Shown: positions 23,188 through 37,200 of the stretch, piece by piece
How positions within the stretch are numbered: the stretch's first letter is position 1
Layout of the letters: each line of letters begins with the position of its first letter
Assembly: GCA_030867875.1 (NCBI GenBank)
Contig: JAOWCC010000655.1
Span: 5,867,083 to 5,931,082, forward strand
Direction of reading: 5' to 3'
DNA: 64,000 bases
DNA from: Actinernus sp. WN-2022
Lineage: Eukaryota; Cnidaria; Anthozoa; Actiniaria; Actinernidae
Notes under the pieces: model-generated
Databases searched by the model: none
Seen by the model: the letters and a program-made list of their open reading frames with translations, nothing else
What the model was told of the DNA's origin: nothing
Program-made: the position numbers and the translations under genes

Positions 23188-23651
23188 GTAATGGTCCAGA
23201 TAAGAACTGTAGTGGAATCCATTGTTCTGCGGCAATGAGCCTCCCCCGCATACGATTTTGCTTGAATATGCCTTAAGTGCTTTAGGAGGTATCTACAGTC
23301 CAAACTACATCTCGAAAATAAAGTATTTTTTTATACTATTGGCTCGTTTTTCTGTGAAAACGCAGAGAAGCCACCATCCAGCCAATCGGATACAGAGAAA
23401 ACAAAGGATTTTTCAATCGCAAATTTGAGAACTTTCCCCACATACGATATTCTTCGAAATTAAACTATAGTTAGTTTCATAATAAATAAATTAAAACCAC
23501 AAAAAAATATCGAATGAAAATGCATTATTTCGATAGGTTTCTATTGAATTTATAAGTATCAACCAATGAAATTACGAGAAACAATAATAGAAAATTAACA
23601 CCTTTTAACATTCCTTGCCGTAGACACTACTGTTGTTATCTGGACCATTAC
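23188..23651. mobile_element. TTAA-flanked MITE, 464 bp
   Basis: GTAATGGTCCAGATAA and TTATCTGGACCATTAC ends, TTAA at 23184-23187 and 23652-23655. Confidence 0.82.
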
Positions 23652-25123
23652 TTAATCAGTAATAGTCTAACAGTGCTACGTACGGCGTGAGAAAGGCAAG
23701 AAACTAATACGTAGAGAGCTTGGAAAAGAGGTGTATTTTAACAAAATATTCTTCAATCTTTTTTTAAATACATTGGGTCAGTCGATGGTAAAGAAAACAT
23801 TTTATGGGGATGGTCTATTTGTTGTTGTAAACTTACGTTTTAATTGTCGCTATTAAAATGCTGTACTCTTAACAACAGCAAACATAATGATGGGTGGCTA
23901 TTGGGATTCTACAATCTATCCACGAGTTCACCATTGGTTCCTATGTTATCTTAGCTGACAGTATCTTATGCTTTTAACGGTTAAATAGTTTGGCTGAGAA
24001 CATTTGTTCATTTTCATTTGGCACTGCACTGTGATCAAAGTATCAATGTGCATGGTCAAATTCCGACACCTAATTGCTTATTTTTCTTTTCTCAAAAAGA
24101 AAAGTGCCCCATCTGCCTCTACGGTAACACCGCCGTTGTTCAAACTTGGGCTCCAGGACCCAGGGTAGTTCTAAATATGTAATTCTAATCTGTACAATTT
24201 ACCCTCGGGTCATGGTTCGCACGGTCATGGAAAATTCATGGCAGTCATTGAATTTGAAAATTGCATTCCATGCCTGGAAAAGTCATGGAATTTACGGAAA
24301 TGCATTTTAATAGGTAAAAAATAAACTGCGAGTTTGAGTGTTTTTTATATAAAAATATATTACGACACGAGGAGTGCACGTGGAGTTGAAGGCAGGCCTC
24401 TCAGCTCTGCTAAAATACATAGCCTGCTATAGAATTTATGCCCAAATTGTTTTTTAAGCTGATGATTGGAAAGAAGAAACGTTTAGGAAAGTACATGTAC
24501 CTTCGTCTTAGCTTCGGATCTTTCAGGCCGATCCGCTTCGGCTCCATTAGGGTCATGGAATTGAAAAGGAATTAAAACATGATGGAATTTTTTTGCCAAG
24601 TTTCTGTACGAACCCTGCCGGGTTGGCGAGTTAGCTTCGAACGGTTTTGCAGCTCAGTCGTCAACTTTGACCCAGGGTAATATATTTAGGGTCTTAGTGC
24701 AATTGAGATCGGAGGACATTTGCAAGTTGGAAGTTCTCTGTATTTCCGAAGTTATAGCTTTACAAATTCGGCACACTTTATAGCGTCGATTCATTTCCTT
24801 TTTTTTTTGGGACGAGATCATTTCATGTATATATGCGACATGTTATACAATTCTACCAAGAATGCACGAAATATGCACAAAACTGCACGGAGATTTTTTA
24901 TTATTACGACAATGCCGGCGACCCTAAAACGAGGAACGGTGGAATGGCGGAAAATCCTAAAAGGCGGATATAGTAGTTTTTCTTCTTGTGTGTAATAAAA
25001 GAAAAATTACCCGAAAGACTGGGATCGAAGCTGCCACAGTGTGAAGTTTTCCCCAAAACCTTTTTATTAACAACAAAGTGTCAAACAAAAGGCTGTTTAA
25101 CGATTGCTGCTTCCAAAGCGAAT
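23652..25123. other. intergenic, partly duplicated upstream of copy C
   Basis: About 23950-24215 matches 48385-48625. 24225-24560 is rich in TCATGGAA/ATTCATGG motifs. No gene supported. Confidence 0.5.
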
Positions 25124-26322
25124 TCTAGCAGGGAAGCGGTGATCATAAACCAAGAAACTGCATCCGGAAATTATAGTTCTTGTCAGCCGAATAAAAGTAA
25201 TGAAGTAAAATCGTTGCAAGTAAACCAAAATCGTTGCAAGTACAAAATGTCGGTACTGGTTTTTATTCTGAATTTTTGGAGATGAAATCCTTTATCAAAT
25301 GTTCTTATTTTCGTACATAGCAGAACTCAGATATTGAACATGCCACAATAAAAAATTAGTGCCATTCAGACAACTACTTTCTCACGAATAAAATATTGAA
25401 TAAGTCAACCTTCGCAGCATGAAAACCAAAATGGCGCCTAATCAAATGCAAAGCTGAACAACATGCACTCCAAACTGAACGAAATCGCCCAGAATGTAAC
25501 TCCAGAAGCCCAATTATCCCGGGGAACTGAAGCTACGAAAGTGATGAGCCGATAGATCGAACAGTTTGATAACGAAAGCGCTAAAAACATCGACGGCTTT
25601 CCGTAAATACGCTAAAATTAGTATGTTCATTTACTTGCAACGATTTTGCTTTTTACTTGCACGGATTTTTTGTACCGGCTTGCAACGATTTTAGTTAATT
25701 ACTTGCACGGATTTTTTGTGCTTGTAATTTTATGTTACTTACAACGATTTCAGTTTACTAGCTTGCACGGATTTTTGTTCACTTGCACTGAATTTGCGTA
25801 CTTGAACGGATTTTTTTACTGGTTAATTGTTGATGTATGTCTTATAAGCGTACTTTAGGCATTCGACGGGTACATGTATGCAAAAATTAGTTTTGAAACG
25901 TTTGGCGCCTGATACTGGTGGTTATAACTAGTGGCTATCTGACTTGATTAGTTTTATACTATTTTCAGATTGCCAGTATCCCATTTTTTCTTTTTACTTA
26001 TTTCATTGACAAATTGTAAGCAGTAGATACAAATAAACTATTGTTGTTGGTACCCATGGTAAGTGAAACAAAATGCATCCGAATCAAGCTCTGGATATTT
26101 CATTCATTAAAACCCACGTCCGTCCATGCTGCATGTATGTTGCGTGTACTGGTAAGCGCGAAGAGAACGAATAATTCCAATGCCTGCCTTACTGGCGGCG
26201 ACTTTTTAAAATTAATATGCTCGGTGTTTTATCAGGGAGATGGTTTTATTCGGCTGACAAGAACTATAATTTCCGGATGCAGTTTCTTGGTTTACGATCA
26301 CCGCTTCCCTGCCAGAATTCGT
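25124..26322. mobile_element. composite foldback element
   Basis: Arm 25124-25197 is the reverse complement of 26246-26322 (GGAAGCGGTGATC...CCAAGAAACTGCATCCGG). Inside, 25625-25820 is a tandem array of alternating CTTGCAACGATTTT and CTTGCACGGATTTTT units (about 22-23 bp), and its inverse appears at 25209-25247. Confidence 0.7.
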
Positions 26323-26339
26323 TTTAGGGTCGCCCAAAA

Positions 26340-26600
26340 GGGGAGCCCGTGTGGCGCAGTGGTTAAGCGTTTCGCGTCTCACCTCTGTCGCCCAGGTTCG
26401 AGTCCCGGACGCGGCGCCATATGTGAGTTGAGTTTGTTGGTATCTCGCCCTTGCTCCGAGGGTTTTTCCCCGGGTTCTCCGGTTTTCCTCCCTCCGCAAA
26501 AACCAACACGCTAAATTCCAATTCGATCTGTGGATTAGCCGGGACCTGGCTTTGATCAGCCCCCATGGTTGTTTCAGGTCTCGTTTGAAATTCAGAGTGT
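26340..26600 (+). mobile_element. tRNA-derived SINE
   Basis: The best-preserved copy: GTGTGGCGCAGTGGTTAAGC, GGTTCGAGTCCC, GGCGCCATATGTGAGTTGAG, TTCCTCCCTCCGCAAAAACC, GATCTGTGGATTAGCC, GTTTCAGGTC. It is not a tRNA gene: the clover-leaf head is followed directly by SINE tail. Confidence 0.88.
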
Positions 26601-26634
26601 TTTGTTATTTTTTAAATGCGGCATATCTATTTCA

Positions 26635-27490
26635 CGGAACCGACGGAACCAACGTAACCGGCTCTAAATTGTTCAGACTACGTGCATTAAAATGATCTCC
26701 AATACCCTTCAGTGAGTTATCAGTACCACGTACCTTCCCTTTCTGCTGCAGTTTCGTTGAGATTTCAAAAGTTTGTTCCAACATCGACGGGCTGCCGATC
26801 GTGATGATTCGAGTACTCACTGAGTAAAATCGGATTTGTGATGCTTGAATGGATTTCCTTATTCTCATTTACGGATAACCAAGATAGATTTTAAACAACA
26901 GTCAACGAAACCGAAATTATAAAGCCATTTCCCAACAGACTGCTCTTTTGTCGCCAGAAGCCCACTCTAAACACAGGAGGCCCAAGGTGATAGAATTGTG
27001 ACGAATCAAATTTTTGTTCAAACCATCACCTCATGACCAAACATTGCAAGTTTGATGTTCATTAATGCACCCAATAACTTCAAAAAGACAATAGACAAAA
27101 AGATCGTTCTATCTGTAGCTGGGCTTCCTGTGTTGCGATGGGCTGCTGTGTTTTGCAAAATGGCTGTAAAATTAAAGCTCTGTTTTAAAATGGCTTTATT
27201 CATTAGGCGTTCGGTTTGAAAGGTAAAAGCTGTTTTTATTATCCGTGAATGGGAATAGGGAAATCCATTCAAGCATCACAAATCCGAATTTAATTCATTT
27301 TGAGGTCATGATCAGTACTCAAATCATCCGTGATCCGCAGTCGATGTTGGAACTAACTTTTGAAACTAGAAATCTCAACGAAATGCAGATGTTAGGAAGG
27401 TACGTGGTGCTGATAACTCACTGAAGGGTATTGGAGGTCATTTAATGTATTTTGAACAATTTAGAGCCGGTTCCGTTGGTTCCGAAATAG
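26635..27490. mobile_element. foldback element with arms of about 240 bp
   Basis: 26635-26885 and 27245-27490 are inverted copies (GAACCGACGGAACCAAC / GTTCCGTTGGTTCC; CTTCAGTGAGTTATCAG / CTGATAACTCACTGAAG; AAATCCATTCAAGCATCAC). No ORF. Confidence 0.78.
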
Positions 27491-28265
27491 ATATGTCGGA
27501 GAAAATGCCATTCCTTGGCAGAATGTATATGATAAACAACTTAAAATGCGCGCCAAAATACCTATCACTCGTAAAAATACAGTCGTATTTAGGTGCTTAG
27601 TCAACTAATAATCTCTATGTATTGTAACGTAAACGGAGTTAGGATATTTTGGCAGGGGACATTTCACAGACGGTATATATCGATATATCAAGGGATGCCT
27701 GGAAGGTAATAGCCCTGGGGTTTCTGCATGCAGGCGCTCCGGCTTTCTCCAGCTCTTTCTTTTGTTTCCCCCGTAAGCGACATTTGCTAAGCAGTATTTT
27801 TCTCTTGGTTGCGTTGCTTTGTGAGAAAGTTAGTTCAATGTCAATTGACCGATTTAGCTTGTACATTTTCTGTTCCAATTCAGGTCACCTGACGTTTCCA
27901 TGGTTTCCCTTGAGTAATGTTTTCTTGTTTTCCTGTATAACAAGAGGAAATGTATAAACTGAATTTCTCTAATTGGAAAACAAAGCTATCACATGATCTG
28001 AATCGGGACAACAAATGTACAAGCTAAATCGGTCAATTAATTAGATGTTCTATAGTTTGTCAGGGCGGTCATGGTTACTTTATAAGGCGGGATCTTTTTT
28101 TCAAGTTCCACTGGAAAAATTGGATGGAAGTTTGTTGGAGGCCGTGATAATTAGACGTTTAAACTTCCATGGTTTTGCACGTATACACTTCCAGGGAGGG
28201 AGGTTTTTAATTTGTATCCAAAATTAATAAACTATTTTACTTTACTTATTAAACTTCATTTTATT
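27491..28265. repeat. upstream region of copy B, duplicated before copy C
   Basis: Matches about 48860-49771 with indels, so the segmental duplication includes the 5' flank. No TATA box or clear start signal was found next to the ATG. Confidence 0.75.
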
Positions 28266-28297
28266 ATGGAGATTATAGTCAGAAGACAGAAGTGTAG
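28266..28297 (+). CDS. PRDM9: copy B exon 1, start exon
   Basis: A 32-bp coding piece ending GTGTAG|GTATGT. Product begins [10 protein letters not shown] and the exon ends in phase 2, splitting an Arg codon with exon 2. Read without splicing, the sequence meets a stop, so the call depends on the junction. The same start, length and donor occur in copy C. Confidence 0.6.
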
Positions 28298-31200
28298 GTA
28301 TGTTTAACTTGAAGCCATGGCAAAATGATTTTGTTTTTGCGTTGGAACTCGCTATTAATATGATATTGTGGAATACATAAAGTCAAGGGAAAAATGTGCG
28401 AGCTTCATATGGCTGACTGACTCAATTGTTGCTATTCTTACAGACATTGTATCAAAATAATGGATTGGGACGGTAAACCACTCTCAGAGTATGAACTGAG
28501 GATACAGAAAAATATCCAGAACAACTACGAGTTCATGAAGAGTATTGGTAAGTTTTAATTGTTTCCCTTTGTGACTGCTTGTCAGGCTTAAAGGATTAAT
28601 TGTCCCAGACTGAGACATCACTCAATATAGGTCCGCCCATTTCTAGGGAACGTTAAATAGTTTTACTAGTTGTTATTCACAATAAGTTCTATTCTTGCGC
28701 TCTCTAGATTTTCGAATATTTTGACTCAGTTCAGTCTTTTAAGTTAGTTTTTCTTGAACAAAAGTGGATTCTCGTTATGTGGACTCTCGAGGAGTTTGTT
28801 GCTGGTTGTTTCGGACAGATTCTGTTATTTGCCGATGTTTCTTCTGGCGAGGCGCAAGCCTGCACCCGACATTTAGTCGACTTGAAATACCTGGCTCAGC
28901 AGTGTGAATGGTCGGCTGTTCTGGGATTCCCAACGAGGCGGTTCTCCTTGAAATTGGACGACGCTTGTTGAAATGGGGCGTCTCGTTTTCGCATCTCGAA
29001 AGTAGGACCTTTACAGGAATCTGAAATCGAATGCAAATTCTGGCTCCGGTTCCCGCCAATCTGCGCAGGCCGTTTTATTTTGTCGGGATTTCCAGCGGGA
29101 TGTTTCTAGCCACACCAGGGATCATTATGGATCAATTATGAGAGTGCAACGCTGGCTTTGCCTTTGTGCTACGTGTTGGAGAACGCACTTTGCAGCTGAA
29201 AAGTATGGTCTGTCACAACCATCACCACATTCGACTGCATAACGAGTTCTGTTGATTTGTTGTCACGCTGGTCATCGTACTGCACAGCGTCGGCAACATT
29301 TCGTGGCCAGTTTCAGCATCTTAACCTGCGCAAAATACACGTTCCCTCTGAGTCGTTTCAGCTTGACGGGATTCTGTGATTCCTTCCTAGGTTCGTCGCT
29401 GATCATGTTACGGAGGGATCTCCGTCGCACCCAACGCTCTCCCTACGCTGCTGGAACTTATAGCAATATAAAAACTCGGTTTAGAACGTATTTAATGTTT
29501 GTATTTTAATATCAAGCCTCTACCGGCGGACATTGAGAGACTTTGTTTTTATGCACAGTTTTTAAGCCGCTCCATTACACCCAATACTATTTGCAATTGT
29601 TTTTCGGGTGTTAAACTCTTTCATTTATTTCTCAACGTGAATTATTCATTCAGTTAGGAAACAGTTCTTTATTTCTTATTTCTCGTTTACGTGGCGGCCT
29701 TGTTCCCCTAACTAAACGGGTTTTAGTTTCCGCCTTTCGCGCCTGTCTTTCTTCGGCGAGAGTTTTCGGATGCTCACTCTTTTCGCGGTCATTCCTTTCG
29801 TCGGGGTGCCGCTTCCTGGGCTTTTCGCATAGGTATTCCTGGGGAGATTATTCAACTTTATGACTGGTCGAGTGAAGCATATAAACGTTATTTAGAGTTT
29901 TCGTTAGAATCAAAGGTATCTTATGCCTCCATAATCCGTAATGCCATTTCTTCCGTTTCACCGCAATACTTCATTTGTAACCAGTACTTGCACACTCGCT
30001 CATTTGTTTGCACCGGTGCTTGGTGTCAGAGAAGCTTTGTTTGCTTGTTGCAATTGTGATTTGAGTGTACATTTATTATGCAAATAAACTTCTCTCATGA
30101 CCAAACAAATCGATGGCGCGCTGTCTTGTCTCAACAGTGAGAGAATTGTACATATTATTGACTATTAAATTTTGTTGCCGATTGTCATCATCGTCACCAT
30201 GCATCATTACTACTACTACTAACTACTACTACTCACTAATACTCACTAATTACTACTAACTAACTACTACTACTACTGCTACTCACTAGTACTAATACTC
30301 ACTAATTACTACTAACTTAAGTACTACTGCTAGCTAATACGTACTACCGACTGCTTCTGCTGCTACTACTACTACATGTACCTACTAACTACTACTACTC
30401 ACTCAGTACTCACTAATTACTACTAACTAAGTACTACTACTAGCTAATACGTACTACCGACTGCTTCTGCTGCTACTACTACTACATGTACCTACTAACT
30501 ACTACTACTCACTAATACTCACTAATTACTACTAACTAAGTACTACTACTAGCTAATACGTACTACCGACTGCTTCTGCTGCTGCTACTACTACATGTAC
30601 CTACTAACTACTACTACTCACTACTACTACTACTCACTAATTACAACTAACTAAGTACTACTACTAGCTAATACGTACTACCGACTGCTTCTGCTGCTAC
30701 TACTACTACATGTACCTACTAACTACTACTACTCACTAATACTCACTAATTACTACTAACTAAGTACTACTACTAGCTAATACGTACTACCGACTGCTTC
30801 TGCTGCTGCTACTACTACATGTACCTACTAACTACTACTACTCACTACTACTCACTAATTACTACTAACTAAGTACTACTACTAGCTAATACGTACTACC
30901 GACTGCTTCTGCTGCTGCTACTACTACATGTACCTACTAACTACTACTACTCACTACTACTCACTAATTACTACTAACTAAGTACTACTACTAGCTAATA
31001 CGTACTACCGACTGCTTCTGCTGCTGCTACTACTACATGTACCAACTAACTACTACTACTCACTACTACTCACTAATTACTACTAACTAAGTACTACTAG
31101 TAGCTAATACGTACTACCGACTGCTTCTGCTACTGCTACTACTACATGTACCTACTAACTACTACTACTCACTACTACTCACTAATTACTACTAACTAAG

Positions 31201-34200
31201 TACTACTACTATAGCTAATACGTACTACCGACTGCTTCTGCTGCTGCTACTACTACATGTACCTACTAACTACTACTACTCACTAGTATTAAAACTAATA
31301 ACTAGACTGGAGTGAGCTAAATACAAAGATCAAGTGTAGATGTCTGATCAAAACGTTTTTTTTGTTAACTTTGTCATATTATATTTTAAGACTGACGTAC
31401 TTCCCGTTAATTTATGATAATTATTTTGACTTAAAAACCCAACCCCAGGTCACCCTGTTCCAACTCCTCCAAAATTTCCCAAGCAAGTGAAAATCATACA
31501 GCAGAAAAGGAAGAAGAAAAAGTCATTCAGCCTGAATGGAGAGAGCGACAGCAGTGAGAGTAGTGACGATAGCGATGAGGAATGGAAACCTGGTGTGTCA
31601 GAAGAGACTATCAAGAAAAACAAAATGATCAAGCGATTTATGCCAGGTGAAATACGTAAAATGAGCTTTTTACATATAAATGCTTTATTGTAAGCAATTA
31701 CTAAAAGAAAGAACACAAGACACTTCAAATGTGTTTTAAAAGTTACTATCACGCTATGGTAGTCACTCGAGCAGCAGAAACAAAATCCAACTTTCATCAA
31801 TCAAGTATAAACGAATTCACAATAGCTAGATTTCCACATTTGTTTTCAGTGCGACTACTGAACCCAGGGCCACTTAGACAACGAGAACTAAACACGTTGC
31901 AAAACGAAAATACAGCATTCAAAAATACAAATCCATGCGATTTTCTTCATTCCAAAGACTTCGACTTTAGAGTTGTCTTTTTAATACCGGGTCAAACAAC
32001 TCGAGCAAGTTGAAATACTATTTTCATCTGCTCGACACTGATGGTCTCAAATAACCGTCAGTTGGAATGCTTTGATTTTTATTCTGCAACGTGATTGGTT
32101 TTCGTTGTCTAAATGGACCCGGTATTTTATGAACGATAAACCTATCATCCTTTTCATGGTCTAGTAGAACGTGATAGCTAGTTCCCTACAGAATAGCTAG
32201 TTGCCGTTTCAGTGCTCGCAAAAGTTCGCCAGTTGCATGGATATTAGGTAATTCCCAACATCCGTGATTGTGGAAGCCGGACATAGCAAACACGGAATGA
32301 ACAACACGTACCTCATCCTTCCATATCCTGAGTCTGTGGGGATATACCTCTCCCTCCCTTCCCCTCCCTCCCCCTCACATTCTTGCTGCAGTCCCCGCCT
32401 CACCCCCCCCCCCCCCCCCTCTTACGTATATCACCAATTGGGAGGGGGACGGCCAGCAGTTACGCGATTCATAAGTTATTGTTATCCTTATCCTCTGACA
32501 GAATTTCGCCCAAAGAAGTCTTCAGCATATTCTGTAACAGAGAACACGACACAAAGAAAGGTATGTGCCACGAGCATAACATTGTAACCTGAGAAAATCA
32601 GATTAGACGTTAGCCGACTCTGTAAAGTGCAGGTTGCCAGCTTGAGTTACTCGCGCAAGTAGTCGGACAATATTGTAAACATTTTGCGTTGGTAATTTCT
32701 AAATGTAAACGACAAGAGTTCATGGTTAAGAATATAGTCATATATGCCATGATTAGAAACAATATATCACAAGCGAGTCAATCCTAGCAAGAAAAGTTAT
32801 CAGAATAAACAGCATTTCCCCTCTCCCCCTTAGTCTTCTAATTGCACCTGCACGAGCACTGGTTTGAACAATATACAGACAGCAAGAACTGTCGAGAACA
32901 GTCTCGCCGTCCCTGATTCTTATGGGGATTCAGAATTTGAAGAGCTTGGAAGACTGGCGGATCAACTGGAAAATGATGAGTCCTTCTTTGATGTACCAAT
33001 AGAAGTTAAAGAGAAACAAAAACATGACACGGGGAGTATATATCCTAAAAGACCGAGAGCTGCACACACGAGCTACAGAGAAGCTGAAGTCCCGGGTGAT
33101 GATCACTACATGTGTAAGTAGAGGAGGCAGTACTTGTTTTATTTTAAAATTTATAACGAAAATGTGTACTAAAATAGATGAATCATATATACGCGAACTC
33201 TGATTGGCTGTTACCTGTGTTTGCATACATGCATGCGAAGCTATGTACATGTTGTAAGCCCGGATAATTAAGCGAAATTAAGGATTTCTTACACTATTGT
33301 TCATCTTTATTTCATTCCCACAACTCATATCAGTACAGCCGTTACGTGTTACGTGCCTAGGCGTGTTACAAGTCATTCTGCGCAAATTTCCACCACTTCT
33401 AATCGACATCGCATGTTGGCGAAGTCGGTCGAGTACTCGGAATGGAATTACTTGAGTTATACCTCTAAACCATGATACTAACCCAGATTAACCCAGAGAG
33501 CCTGGTACAAAGTATGTCGAATAATTGCCCAGTTCGCATAATAATGTTGCCATTGTCTGTAACTGCTATTGATTATAGAGACTACCCCTTTCTTGGATTG
33601 GCCGCTTTTAAGACAAACTGAGCAAGTATTTTAGAGCTGATTAGCAGAGTTCTCATAACACAGGCATAGTAGAGGAAGAAAACAAATTGAGTTGGGGGCA
33701 TTTATTTCAAATCCATGCAGGCTTCTACGGTAAGTAAAAAGAGTATTGTAGAAAGCTTGTAGCCGTGGTGGTCAAATAGAGTACACGGAGAAAATCGACC
33801 GGGTCGCTGGTGCTTTGGGAGTGCTCTGACCTTTGTCTATATCATTATTGTACATTGTCATTATAGTTGTATAACGTGATGGTTGTATTAGCTTTGTTAA
33901 AACTGTCCCATCTTTTTCACCCTGGTAACGGTACTGTTTTGGGAGTTGGGTGGTTCAGTACATTGACGTTATGGTTACCATCAGAAATGATTGAGAGATT
34001 GATGTATGATAGAATGCTCTGGGCAGATAGGTTGCAAGTCAGGCCAAATCGAGGGAAAATCATGCGAAGTGTAGTAAAAAGATCTCCATCCTGTGTTAAA
34101 CCGCCATGCCTAAGAAAGTAATGTTTTATAGTTAGAAGCCGAGTGGCGAATTTTACAAGTCCATGCAAGTGGGTCGCCAAACGAAGCGCAATTTGGAACC

Positions 34201-37200
34201 TGCATTGACTTACGAGTCCGTTAACTTGCATTGCCAGGGCTTTACAGTTGCGAGATTTTGTACAAATATAATTTGGGGCCAAGAAAAAACACAAAGTTAT
34301 CGTTGTGTAGAGAAGAAGGAAAGTATTTTCTCAACTGAGGGCAACGGCAACCAGAGTTTTTTAGCTTGTTTAAATAAACTGTTAAGCGGTAATATTTTTA
34401 TGAAACTAAAACTGTGTGAAGTTTAAAAACCTCAGAATTTCTAACGTGACCTGAAACAACCATAGGGGCTGATCAAAGTCAGGACCCAGATAATCCACAG
34501 ATCGAATTGGAATTTAGCGTATTGGTTTTTATGGAGGGAGGAATACCGGATAACTCGGAGAGAAACCCTCTGAGCAAGGGCGAGATACCAACAAACCCAA
34601 CTCGCATATGGTGCCGCGTCCGGGAATCGAACCCGGCTGGGCCAGAGAGGTGAGAGGCGAAGCGCTTAACCACTGCACCACACTGGCACCCCAACTCTTT
34701 TGGTCCATCTGACGAAAAATTATGTTGGTCATGGAGGGAGTCCTAAAAATTATATTAAGGTGTGAATATTTAGTCATTTTAGTTTAAGTCTTGGCGCTGA
34801 CAATTGTGTGACATTTGTCGACTTCGCTAGTAAACGGTTTGATTGTTAAGAGAAGAATATTTTTAGTAGGTTACTCAGAATCACTTCTGGTAGGAGCCCA
34901 TAACCACGAGCCTGGGCCATACTGGGCCTATGTCACAGCGTCATCCCACATACTGGGCCTATGTCACAGCGTCATCCCACATACTGGGCCTATGTCACAG
35001 CGTCCATCCCACATACTGGGCCTATGTCACAGCGTCCATCCCACATACTGGGCCTATGTTACAGCGTCATCCCACATACTGGGCCTATGTCACAGCGTCC
35101 ATCCCACATACTGGGCCTATGTCACAGTGTAATCCCACATACTGGGCCTATGTCACAGCGTCATCCCACATACTGGGCCTATGTCACAGCGTCATCCCAC
35201 ATACTGGGCCTATGTCACAGCGTCATCCCACATACTGGGCCTATGTCACAGCGTCCATCCCACATACTGGGCCTATGTCACAGCGTCCATCCCACATACT
35301 GGGCCTATGTCACAGTGTAATCCCACATACTGGGCCTATGTCACAGCGTCATCCCACATACTGGGCCTATGTCACAGCGTCATCCCACATACTGGGCCTA
35401 TGTCACAGCGTCATCCCACATACTGGGCCTATGTCACAGCGTCATCCCACATACTGGGCCTATGTCACAGCGTCCATCCCACATACTGGGCCTATGTTAC
35501 AGCGTCATCCCACATACTGGGCCTATGTCACAGCGTCCATCCCACATACTGGGCCTATGTCACAGTGTAATCCCACATACTGGGCCTATGTCACAGCGTC
35601 CATCCCACATACTGGGCCTATGTCACAGCGTCCATCCCGCATACTGGGCCTATGTCACAGCGTCCATCCCACATAATGGGCCTATGTCACAGTGTCCATC
35701 CCGCATACTGGGCCTATGTCACAGCGTCCATCCCGCATACTGGGCCTATGTCACAGCGTCCATCCCACATAATGGGCCTATGTCACAGCGTCATCCCACA
35801 TACTGGGCCTATCTCAAAGCGTCATCCCACATACTGGGCCTATGCCACAGCGTCATCCCACATACTGGGCCTATCTCAAAGCGTCATCCCACATACTGGG
35901 CCTATGCCACAGCGTCACAGCGTTTTCACAAGTTAGGTTATTTTTAGAACGGATTCTCGCTATTCTTGGGTTGCAAACATTCCTAAGGGAATAAAATCAC
36001 AAAAGCGTAGCATCCATGGTGTTAGTATAACAAAAGTAGCTAATGAGGCATCTTTTGTTCTGTCACTGTGCAATCCACTAATTGGCGGGAAAAGTGATCT
36101 AAAAATATTCCACCTTGTGAAAACGCTGTGACAGCTACATGTAGATAGAAGATACGGACGCTCCTGGTTATGGGATCCTGCTTCTGGCTAAAACCTGCAA
36201 ATAATAATCGTTCAATGTCTAACATTATTAACAAAGAGAATAAATGCCTGATTTATCATACTCGTAGCTTGTACTATGTGCGCCACTCAAAACATAGCCA
36301 TACATAAAAAGAAAACACCGGGGGGGGGGGGGGGGGGGTGTGCCGCCCTGGTCCTCAAATGTCGACTTCGTTTAAGAGTAGTTTCGTGTTAAATTCGATA
36401 CCCAGTTTTAGGGCCGGTTTGATTAATTTTAGAATTTAGCTTGCCAGGGATTACCAACACCTTCAAATTCTAAATGAACCACACAAACTGATCTTCAAAA
36501 AATTATACTTTAACACAGCAACGAAGTGTGATGATGTGAATTGAAAAGGATTATTAGAATCATTTCTTGCAATGTAACTTTGTAACTTTTCGCATTTTCG
36601 CTTCTCTGAATAAATATCATACCTCATTTCAAAGGGCATTAAAGGCATTTTTAGGTCTCAAATCGAAAATTGAATGCCCGTTTTAGAGCAAAATATCGAA
36701 AATCACGACCCCGTTGGGCGGCACATACCCGTATAGCTTATATATGGCAGTACCCGGGGGGGGGGCAAACCAACCTTAACCGACTTGCACTCCACACTTT
36801 CAGCTTCCTCGTTTTGTTTTCAGCTTCCTCGTTTTGTTCCATACAAACTTGAGAGGACGAAACCATATTACATTTTACATTATATTTTGAAATATTTTCT
36901 TGTTATGACTGCGACCACACTGTAACATGAGCCAATTAGACAACGAGAACAAAGCAATTCCAAAACGAAAATAAAACATTCCAATTTACAAATCCTAGCA
37001 TATCCACCCGATTTGCGTTTTACCGGTTCGAAGCTCGAGCAAGTCGAAATGATGTTTTACTGGATACTGATTGGCTCAAATAACCGTACTAAGTTCCAAT
37101 GCTTTGTTTTCGTTCTGCATTGTGATTGGTTATTTTGTGTGATAGTCTGTGAAGACTGCCAAGTTCACCACTACGGAGAGTGTCCAGTATATGGTCCTCT

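Noticed and set aside
26340..26415. tRNA gene
   Set aside because: A- and B-box-like motifs and partial clover-leaf are present, but each copy continues into the same SINE tail and all are diverged.
28775..29059. Frames on both strands at 28.78-29.06 kb as part of the recombinase element
   Set aside because: No reverse transcriptase, RNase H or gag motif could be recognised, so only the downstream recombinase piece is annotated.
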